Of a stretch of 64,000 nt of DNA, positions 56,994-64,000 are shown in pieces. The stretch is taken from assembly GCA_903995115.1 (NCBI GenBank), contig LR877147.1:682001-746000 (forward strand), given 5' to 3'. The DNA is from Angomonas deanei. Its lineage: Eukaryota > Euglenozoa > Kinetoplastea > Trypanosomatida > Trypanosomatidae. A program made the position numbers and the translations under genes. The notes below the pieces were generated by a model that made no database searches, was not told where the DNA came from, and worked only from the letters and a program-made list of their open reading frames with translations. Positions within the stretch are counted from its first letter, which is position 1. Each line of letters begins with the position of its first letter.

Positions 56994-58244
56994 ATGTCTG
57001 ACACGGTTCCGGCTGCCTTCTTCGCCCAGTGGTCCGCGCTGCAGGAAGAAAACAGACAGTTACAACAAAAGGTCAACGACCTCACAAATGTGAAGATGGA
57101 TTGGTTGGAAGAGCGTGTAACACTCCAAAACAAGTACGACAATCTGAAAAAAGAGCACGACGAACTGGTGGAGGAGCACCGCGACTATATGGAGGAAATG
57201 ATCAACCTCAATACACGTCTGAAGCAGGAATTGGATAAAGCGAACGATAAGCAGTTCAAGATGGAGGAAGTTAAGAAAGTGCTGATGGAAAAGTTCTATG
57301 ACTGTTCAGTCGGTCAGTTTGACCTAATCGCGTTGTTCAACTATTGCAAGGCGTATGGTGTTTCCGCTGATGTGATGAAAGCAACACTCACCGCCGATCA
57401 CCGGAAGAAACTGACCCTACCAAGCGGCCTTAACTCCCTAGTAGGAGACGACAACGTGAAGGAATTCTTTGAAACAGTTGCCGCACTCCCAAACCTGAAG
57501 AGCATTACTGGGTACTTCACGAGTGTCGAGGATTGCTACATACAGTACAAGGAAGGTAACATCTCTCGGAAGGTGCTGGAGGCTTATTGTGCTGGATCCG
57601 ACAGAACCAGTTGTCAACTCACCAGCAGCATATTCAATACGATACGGTCTGCTGGACTGTCCGTGTCAGACTATCTCTCCATGGTTCTACCTCTTCTGCC
57701 ACAGGTGACTGGTCTCTCGCTACCTGATGATGTTAACACCCTATTGGGAGACGCCGATGTGAAAGAACTCTTGGAAGCAGCGGTTGCCTCACTCCCAAGC
57801 TTGAAGAGCATTACTGGGTACTTCACGAGTATCGAGGATTGCTACATACAGTACAAGGAAGGTAACATCTCTCGGAAGGTGCTGAAGGCGTACTGTGGCG
57901 GCTACAACACAACCACTTATCAACTCACTCGAGATGAAGTTAACACATTACAGTCCGCCAAACTGTCCGTGTCAGAATATCTCACCACGATATTACCTTT
58001 CTTACCGAAGGTGACCTACGTATCTGTATACCGGACCAGTATTACCACCCTGGACTGGTGTGCAGCACTGCCAGACAGCATAACCAGACTTGACATCCGT
58101 AACTGTCCCGATATACAAGACTGCACACCGCTGTTACAGATGAAAGGATTGAAGGATGTATGGTACGACTCTAAAACCAATTCATCTTTCAACGCCGTGA
58201 AAGAACAGTTAACCAGTAAAGGAGTGACTTGTGTATCATCATAA
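56994..58244 (+). CDS. Repeat-family protein G (coiled coil, 2 repeats, LRR-like cap)
   Basis: 416 residues from the ATG at 56994. MSDTVPAAFFAQWSALQEE, coiled coil, linker FYDCSVGQFDLIALFNY shared with A, two repeats (LPSGLNSLVGDDNVKEF, one residue short in ETVAALPNLK, and LPDDVNTLLGDADVKEL), and cap with ITTLDWCAALPD and CPDIQDCTPLLQMKGLK. The first 65 residues are almost identical to H. Intact. Confidence 0.83.
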   Translation: MSDTVPAAFFAQWSALQEENRQLQQKVNDLTNVKMDWLEERVTLQNKYDNLKKEHDELVEEHRDYMEEMINLNTRLKQELDKANDKQFKMEEVKKVLMEKFYDCSVGQFDLIALFNYCKAYGVSADVMKATLTADHRKKLTLPSGLNSLVGDDNVKEFFETVAALPNLKSITGYFTSVEDCYIQYKEGNISRKVLEAYCAGSDRTSCQLTSSIFNTIRSAGLSVSDYLSMVLPLLPQVTGLSLPDDVNTLLGDADVKELLEAAVASLPSLKSITGYFTSIEDCYIQYKEGNISRKVLKAYCGGYNTTTYQLTRDEVNTLQSAKLSVSEYLTTILPFLPKVTYVSVYRTSITTLDWCAALPDSITRLDIRNCPDIQDCTPLLQMKGLKDVWYDSKTNSSFNAVKEQLTSKGVTCVSS

Positions 58245-58739
58245 TGACCCCTATAGGTGTTACCTAACCACACCTACCGTCCGCCCCACGCCTTTTACCA
58301 CTTCCGCCACCTTCCTGGTTTCATTATCCAGGAAAGGGAATATCTACAGACTAACCGAAGTGTCACGTACACTGATGTGTCTTATAAGCTCTTTTCTTTC
58401 TTTTTTTTTTTTTGCAATTAAAGAGTGTTTTTTTTTTTTTTGTTTGTTTGTTTGTCTTGTAAGAAAAAAAAGGTTTTAGGAAACAATGTGATATCTTATT
58501 TTTGGAGGAATACCAGTAACGTGGCTAGGTGGTGGTTCCCGTCTGAAATAGTTACTATTATATCATGCCCTATCACTACCTCACCTCTCGTCCTCCTCTT
58601 CTCTTTCAGGCATCAAGTGAACAGTTGGTACAACCGTGGCTACAAGAGTATCTGATATTCGCCGTAACTTGCTTTCTGCTTCCCAGAGCGCACAGGTGTG
58701 CATGGGCGTTTCATTCCTTTATTCTCTCCCGACACGTCC

Positions 58740-58865
58740 ATGACGATAAACCACTTACGACGGTCTTATGACCTTACTACCCCGAAAATGGATAGACGAT
58801 ACAGTGTTTTACAACAAAAGGGGCCCGCCGACTTCAATTTCCAGCAGGCGGTGTCCCGTGTCCGA
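58740..58865 (+). repeat. R1 module, copy 6
   Basis: Identical to copies 1 and 5. The extended upstream ORF seen in copies 1, 3, 4 and 5 is out of frame here, but MTINHLRRSYDLTTPK to the TAG after R1 is intact. Confidence 0.85.
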
Positions 58866-58879
58866 TAGACGTGCTGCGC

Positions 58880-59173
58880 ATTGATTACTTTTCTGACCCT
58901 CCCTCCTTTGAGCTGCGTGAATGAATGATGCATAAAATAACAATTTTCACTTTTAAACGTGCCCGACACCAATTGAACATGACGGATACACCTTGTTAAG
59001 CGTCATCCGCTGAACCGCTAACGCACCGCACGGTATGCAGTATTACTGTTATTGTTACTTCCCCCAACGACAGACAGGATGAACCACAAAATACTTTATG
59101 TTTGCACATTTATTGAGACACTGTTGCCCACGGGCAGGGGTGTTGACGATGCGACGAGTACTAAGAACACCAA
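58880..59173 (+). repeat. R2a module, copy 4
   Basis: Near-identical to copies at 13672, 32669 and 37378. Confidence 0.8.
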
Positions 59174-59244
59174 CTGAAGTCTGTATACTGTAAACAACCC
59201 TTTCTGCTGCTTTATCGTCATTTTTCTGTGGAACGTCTCTGTGC

Positions 59245-59472
59245 AAAGGATGACACACACCGACTGGAGTCAAAGCTGAACGGAGGAACTGAGTTGACAA
59301 AAAAGGGTTTATTATACACATAATAACTTGACTGAATTCTTCTGCTTACTGCTTCCTATCACCCACCCTTAAAGAACCACACACGATGACACACACCGAC
59401 TGGAGTCTCTGAGATCAACTGAATTGAGAAATCGGATAGAATTCTTCTTTCCCCATCTGACGATTGGTTTTC
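59245..59472 (+). repeat. R2b module, copy 5
   Basis: Same structure as the other copies, with the doubled GATGACACACACCGACTGG and the TTATTAT...ATAATAA palindrome. Confidence 0.8.
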
Positions 59473-59608
59473 CGAGTATCACCGTGGAGTAACTTGACTA
59501 GCTGTTGCCTCCCTATCATCTATCAATTTTTTATCAGTGACATTGTGCATTGAACTATACCTAACTGTCTCTCTATATTATTTCTCGTTAGTTTTGTATC
59601 AAGCATCA

Positions 59609-60634
59609 ATGGCCGACACAGTTCCGGCTGCCTTCTTCGCCCAGTGGTCCGCGCTGCAGGAAGAAAACAGACAGTTACAACAAAAGGTCAACGACCTCAC
59701 AAATGAGAAGATGGATTGGTTGGAAGAACGTGTAACACTCCAAAACAAGTACGACAATCTGAAAAAAGAGCACGACGAACTGGTGGAGGAGCACCGCGAT
59801 TGTGTGGAGGAAATGACCAGCATCAACACACGTCTGAAAGCGGAACTGGAGGCAGCACAGAGTGATCTCGTGACATTGCGGGAGGCCTTCGCGAAGGAGG
59901 AGGAAGCGGTGGGAGAGTTGAAGGCGGCGAAAAGTCTGGAGGAGGCGAGGACGTGTTTGATCGAAAAGTTCTACAACTACGCCTCGGCGGAGTTCAACTT
60001 GTGCGCCTTGTGGAACTACTGCGCGGCGTACAGATTCGCGTGGGAACGGTTCCAGGACTTGCTCTCCCTCGACAACAGATGCGCGTTTAAGGCGACGGCC
60101 GACTTGAAGAATAGGATCGTTGGTGGTAAAGAAAGAGAATTTTTCGAGAATGTCTTGGCGTTCCTGCCGGGGCTGGAATCCATCACGGGAGATCCCATAT
60201 ACATTCCGAAGAGCTACGTGTGGCACAAAAAGTCCGGGCTTCCACTTCGAGTAGTGGAGGCGTGTTGCAAAGGGTTCGGCGCATCGTGTAGAGGGAAATG
60301 TTTCTTTGAACAATCGGAGTTTGATGTTTTGGAATCGGAAGGCGTCGACATGGATGAATACCTCTCCCTCCTCATGCCCCACCTGACCGTGGCGGACACG
60401 GTGGATGTGGGAGGCACCTCGTTAAAATCACTAGAGTGGTGCAGCGCTGTTCCGTCGACGGTGTCGGTCCTCAGAATTGCGGGCTGTCGCCGCCTCGCGA
60501 ACTGCGCGCCATTGTTAAAGATGAAAGGGTTAAAGGAGTTGCAGTACGACAGAGGCACCAATTCATCCATCAAGGCGGTAAAAAGCGAGCTGGTGAAAAA
60601 AGGTGTGGTAATGGTAAACGCTGACAAACGATGA
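59609..60634 (+). CDS. Repeat-family protein H, chimeric: conserved N-terminus, divergent body
   Basis: 341 residues from the ATG at 59609. The first 65 residues (MADTVPAAFFAQWSALQEE through LVEEHRD) match G almost exactly, but after about residue 85 the sequence departs from all others: FYNYASAEFNLCALWNY for the linker, one divergent repeat (LESITGDPIYIPKSYVWHK), and a cap with LKSLEWCSAVPS and CRRLANCAPLLKMKGLK. The body is also more GC-rich. It is the last gene before the strand switch and lacks the shared 3' flank. This suggests an old member whose 5' end and upstream modules were overwritten by conversion. Confidence 0.83.
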   Translation: MADTVPAAFFAQWSALQEENRQLQQKVNDLTNEKMDWLEERVTLQNKYDNLKKEHDELVEEHRDCVEEMTSINTRLKAELEAAQSDLVTLREAFAKEEEAVGELKAAKSLEEARTCLIEKFYNYASAEFNLCALWNYCAAYRFAWERFQDLLSLDNRCAFKATADLKNRIVGGKEREFFENVLAFLPGLESITGDPIYIPKSYVWHKKSGLPLRVVEACCKGFGASCRGKCFFEQSEFDVLESEGVDMDEYLSLLMPHLTVADTVDVGGTSLKSLEWCSAVPSTVSVLRIAGCRRLANCAPLLKMKGLKELQYDRGTNSSIKAVKSELVKKGVVMVNADKR

Positions 60635-61156
60635 GGTGGGTTTATTCTTTTTTTTTTTTTCTTTTTTTCCGCGAACTGAACGGAGTTCCTTCCCTCACGC
60701 GCCTATTAGGTTATAAGCTATCGCGAAAGACGTTCGATATTCTGAAAAATAATAAACCCAATAGGGATCCTATTTCCAAAAGATTCTTATGATGCATTGC
60801 GAATCTATTCATTGCCCATCGCTGGTCGGCGATAATATTTCCTCTCTCTTCTCGTTGTTCGTCGCCGCTGTTGTTTTGCGCCAGGGGCTTATAAGGGATC
60901 GGGGGCCGGCCCACCCCCTCCCTCCTGGCCAGCATACCATGGGCTCTAGGCCGAGGGGCTAATGACACGCCGACCAGGTACGCTGGGGTGGGCGGGGCAC
61001 CATAGGGGGCGCCGCCTAGCCTCGGGAGCGGGAGTAGACTTGGATGGGAAGGAGAGGAGGGATTTAGTTTTCGCATGAGGGGCACGGAAAGGGGACAGAA
61101 AAACAAAATAAAATAAAAAAAAAGGTGTCAAACAGGTTTACACGATCAAACAGAAA
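60635..61156. other. Convergent strand-switch region
   Basis: No gene found. The + genes end at 60634 and the - gene ends at 61157, so transcription units converge here; in kinetoplastids such places are transcription termination zones, sometimes with tRNA genes. I looked for tRNA A/B boxes and saw none convincing. It contains a T13 run (60648-60660) and an unusually GC-rich part (60890-61060), with a GGGGGCCGGCCCACCCC inverted-repeat-like core near 60901-60917. Confidence 0.65.
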
Positions 61157-64000
61157 TCACTCCAACACTCGCACCCGATGGGTGTCGGTGTGCCGCGTCA
61201 CCACCTCATCCCTCTCCACGTCCCGCACCTCGAACAGTGGCAGCTCGTACTCGCCGTGGGTCACCCCCCGCAGCCGCACTGGTACCGTCATCTTACCAGA
61301 CGCCCGGAGCTCGAAGGTGACGCTGGTGCTACCTTCCACCAGCAGTCCAGCCTGGTCTGGTTTTTCCCTGAAAAACAGTTCCACCCGTCCACGCAAGCCC
61401 TTCTCCCCGGACTCATTGGTCAAATCAATCTCGTACGGAAACGGCTCCCGCACGCTGGCGGTCAGCGGGAAGCGCACCCGGGCGGTTAGCCGTGGGGGTT
61501 CGGCGGTGATGGGCGGGTAGCACAGGTCGGCGAAGAGCCGCTGGGAGTTGGCTCGGTTGGGGGAGAAGAGGACCCGCAGGAAACCAGGGTTGATCACACC
61601 CGTCTCCGTGATTTGCATCTTGGCGAGCACCGTCGCGGACTCTTTTTCTTCCAGAAACAGCGGAAAGGTGCCGGTGGAGGAGAAGAGGAGTCGTACCGCC
61701 GGGTTGCAGACGGTGTCGGCGCGCCAGACGGTCAGCCCCCCGCTGGCCCAGCAATGCACAGTGGCGACCACGGTTAGCGTGGTGCCTTTGGTGACGTGGA
61801 GGGTGCCGGGGTGACTTGACCCACTCTTCACCGCAAAGAAGAGCTTCACCTCCTCGCCCAGTCGCTGCAGCAGTCGAAATGCCGTCTCGTTCACCGGCAG
61901 CAGCACATTCGCCTCGTCCTGGGTGAAGAGGGTGTCCCCGAGATTGGGAAGGTCGTTCTGTAACGACTGGACCCCCTCTTCCCTCCACGGGACCGCCCCC
62001 ATGTAGGCGTACGACACACTGAACGGCGGGTAGACGGAGAAGGTTAACTTCTTCACCAGCTCCACCTGCATTCCACTGTCCTCCACGGCGTAGCGAAAGA
62101 AGAGCGGCAGTCGGTACCGGCCACCCCGCAGCACCTTGACAAGCAGGTCGAACGAGGTGGCGGTCTGGGGGGCGACGTCCACTAGCCGGAAAGAGATCAG
62201 TCCTTCCTCCTCCCCTCCCTCCAAGACGCCTGGTGGCAGATCCGTGGTGTCGAGTGTGTACAACTGGGGTTCCGACGGGGCGCGGCAGATGCCTCCCTGG
62301 AGTGCCTTCTCTCCCACCCGCAGGGTAACGCGGATCGTGGCGGTCTCGCCTTCCACCGCAGTCACATGCTCATCGCACTCTACCGTCAGGTAGCTCACCG
62401 GGCTCACCACCTGCACAATGGGGAAAACGGAGCTGGTCATGATGCGCTGCTCCGATTCGGTCTGCTTCACCTCCTCGGCGGTGTAGTGGTGGGTGATCTC
62501 CATCGCCGCGCCTTCCATCTCTACCGTGGCGCACCACGAGGAACAGTAAAAGGCGCCGCTGTGGGTGAAGACCACCTTGGACAGGAGGACGCAGGAGGCA
62601 TGCGCACCGTCGAAGGAGGCGGTGTCGGGGAGCGCCACGACCACATCGCCACCGCCCACCTGGCACAGACCCCTCTCCCTTCCCTCCCCCTTCGCGGCGG
62701 TGAACGTCAGCTTTACATTCTTTACGGTAGTGGGGACAGGGAGGTTGGTGTGGAGCTCGACCGCAAAGTCTACCGAGTCCGCCACCGCCTCCACGACCCG
62801 CCGCCGGAAGTGCACGAGGGCCTGCAGGGGCGGCAGAAACCTCCCCCGAGGGTACTCCAACGACAGCTTCGACTCCTTTTCGGACGCCTGCCGCAGAAGG
62901 GAGCGCAACTCCTGTTCTACACAAATGCGCCTCTCCTTGGCGTCGTACTGCTGGATGCACCCATGAAAGAGGTAGTATAATAGAATGGGGTAGGGGACTG
63001 CTTGATACGTGGTGGTCCGCAGACCTCGGAGTAGCTGTCCCACCGCCGTGATCACGACAGGATTCTGCTCTAGTTTTTCCAAGAAGAGGGTCTCGCTATC
63101 CATCTCTCGAATATCCGGGGTGTGGAGGGCAATCCGAAAGTACGTAATCTCCTCCTCACGTCCGCCGCTTTCGAGGTGGGAGGCACTCTCGAGTAAGTTT
63201 TCCACCCGCTTCACCACAGCGTCCCTCTTCAGACGCGCCAGCAGTTGGGCGGCAATGGCGGGAGAGGCACACTCGGTACCCAAATACACCGATGGATGAA
63301 ACGAAGTCGTATCGGTTGTGGTTGTTGTTTCCTCCTCACCATTCAGACACCCCCTGACGACGTTCATTGCCTTGTACATGGCGGACACCAGAAGATCCTT
63401 CTTTACGGTGTTGGGTATCCCCAGGGTGGTGTAGGCTAGTTGCTCCAGCCACTCCACCTTGTTCAGCTTGTTGATCACCTTGGCCAGCGTGTACTGCGTC
63501 GTGGAGGCGAAGGAGTTGGCCGGAAATGGTAACGCCAGCCACCGGATATAAAGCTGCACCCGTACGTAGTCGGGGGAGTTGTACTCTAACGGTCGTAGTG
63601 AGATGTAGTGCCGCAGGAGGACGGAGGCACACAGACGGCACTCCAGAGACAGTCCAGGCCCCGCCAAGGGACTGTTGGGGGGTAGGATGATATCCAAGCT
63701 CTTGAGCAACTCCTGACTCGCGTATTGAGTTTCACGCACGAGGCAGTACAGATAGGCCATCATGAAGCGAATACGAACCAGTTCCACTTTATTCGGTGAA
63801 GGACCCCGCGAGGCGATCACCTTCTGATCTCGCATTTGTTTCAACGTCTTATTAATGTAATCTAGTACACCATTCGACAGCGCCGCCCTAAAGGTTTGAA
63901 CTTGACCTGGGTTTTTAAAGTCGCTCTGCATCACGGAAAGTGCGTCGAGGTGGTCACCCAGAAAAGTGGCTAGTGTGCGTTTTGCGTTCTGTACATCTCC
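61157..64000 (-). CDS. TRAPP-complex large-subunit-like protein (TRAPPC10/TRAPPC11-like), 5' end outside window
   Basis: At least 947 codons. An ATG at 63931 follows a GTG, but the frame stays open to 64000 (AKRTLATFLGDHLDALS precedes it), so the gene starts beyond the window. The N-terminal third visible is helical (CLVRETQYASQELLKSLDI, VRVQLYIRWLALPF); from about codon 400 on it is a series of beta-rich, Ig-like modules (VDFAVELHTNLPVPTTVKNV, ATIRVTLRVGEKALQGG, REPFPYEIDLTNESGEKG), like the C-terminal beta-sandwich regions of TRAPPC10 and TRAPPC11 (gryzun). These complexes act in ER-Golgi and Golgi transport. The fold-level resemblance is by eye; other trafficking proteins with similar beta modules are possible. 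Only - strand gene here. Confidence 0.6.
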   Translation of the reverse strand, partial: GDVQNAKRTLATFLGDHLDALSVMQSDFKNPGQVQTFRAALSNGVLDYINKTLKQMRDQKVIASRGPSPNKVELVRIRFMMAYLYCLVRETQYASQELLKSLDIILPPNSPLAGPGLSLECRLCASVLLRHYISLRPLEYNSPDYVRVQLYIRWLALPFPANSFASTTQYTLAKVINKLNKVEWLEQLAYTTLGIPNTVKKDLLVSAMYKAMNVVRGCLNGEEETTTTTDTTSFHPSVYLGTECASPAIAAQLLARLKRDAVVKRVENLLESASHLESGGREEEITYFRIALHTPDIREMDSETLFLEKLEQNPVVITAVGQLLRGLRTTTYQAVPYPILLYYLFHGCIQQYDAKERRICVEQELRSLLRQASEKESKLSLEYPRGRFLPPLQALVHFRRRVVEAVADSVDFAVELHTNLPVPTTVKNVKLTFTAAKGEGRERGLCQVGGGDVVVALPDTASFDGAHASCVLLSKVVFTHSGAFYCSSWCATVEMEGAAMEITHHYTAEEVKQTESEQRIMTSSVFPIVQVVSPVSYLTVECDEHVTAVEGETATIRVTLRVGEKALQGGICRAPSEPQLYTLDTTDLPPGVLEGGEEEGLISFRLVDVAPQTATSFDLLVKVLRGGRYRLPLFFRYAVEDSGMQVELVKKLTFSVYPPFSVSYAYMGAVPWREEGVQSLQNDLPNLGDTLFTQDEANVLLPVNETAFRLLQRLGEEVKLFFAVKSGSSHPGTLHVTKGTTLTVVATVHCWASGGLTVWRADTVCNPAVRLLFSSTGTFPLFLEEKESATVLAKMQITETGVINPGFLRVLFSPNRANSQRLFADLCYPPITAEPPRLTARVRFPLTASVREPFPYEIDLTNESGEKGLRGRVELFFREKPDQAGLLVEGSTSVTFELRASGKMTVPVRLRGVTHGEYELPLFEVRDVERDEVVTRHTDTHRVRVLE

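Larger units (their letters stand above)
58245..59608. repeat. Gap between family genes G and H
   Basis: Shared 3' flank, T-rich runs (58400-58450), R1 copy 6 (58740-58865), R2a (58880-59173), R2b (59245-59472) and the type II leader before ATG 59609. R4 is missing; only its last part (CTGATATTCGCCGTAAC onward) is present. Confidence 0.8.

Noticed and set aside
60720-60745. tRNA B-box-like GTTCGA in the strand-switch region
   Set aside because: No matching A box or cloverleaf could be drawn around it.

Overview
The window is nuclear DNA of a kinetoplastid protist. All coding regions are intronless. Genes on + run head-to-tail from position 1 to about 60.6 kb and meet one gene on - at a convergent strand switch (60635-61156), which is polycistronic layout. 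Most genes are preceded by pyrimidine tracts ending in AG (trans-splice acceptor type). The gene set includes a kinetoplastid-type glucokinase ending in AKL (glycosomal signal), an E. coli-like cytosolic GAPDH, tandem tyrosine aminotransferases and a trypanosomatid-type amino acid permease. Coding DNA is GC-rich and gaps are AT-rich with long A/T runs. All three stop codons terminate genes, so the code looks standard. I cannot name the species; a bodonid or early-branching kinetoplastid would fit.

Layout. 0-11.6 kb: S28 serine peptidase (cut by the left edge), a multi-repeat phytochelatin-synthase-like protein, a Prp22-type DEAH helicase, a four-TM protein with an Asn-rich tail, and a BRCT/AT-hook protein. 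12.1-16.4 kb: block 1 of a lineage-specific repeat-protein family (A, B). 17.7-32.5 kb: Vps45, a GCP6-like gamma-tubulin complex gene broken into several frames, DRG1 (also frame-broken), guanylate kinase, an unknown protein, BBS4 and a membrane protein. 32.5-39.9 kb: family block 2 (C, D, E). 40.2-53 kb: mitochondrial bS18, glucokinase, endonuclease V, an SDR with an altered active site, three aminotransferases, GAPDH and an amino acid permease. 53.3-60.6 kb: family block 3 (F, G, H). 61.2-64 kb on -: a TRAPP large-subunit-like gene running off the right edge.

The most unusual content is the A-H family and its gaps. Each protein has an N-terminal coiled coil, a conserved linker, one to four copies of an ~82-residue repeat and an LRR-like C-terminal cap. 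The genes lie in three blocks between housekeeping genes and are embedded in shared non-coding modules. One 126-bp module (R1) is virtually invariant over 45 kb, can form a strong RNA hairpin and carries a small ORF. Sequence patches are shared between distant members, and member H is a chimera. Together this suggests a family diversified by ectopic gene conversion and repeat-number change.

Quality flags: one-base frame breaks, most at short homopolymers, cluster at 22-26 kb (GCP6-like, DRG1), and another lies in family member D. A single in-frame TAG interrupts the last repeat of the phytochelatin-synthase-like gene.
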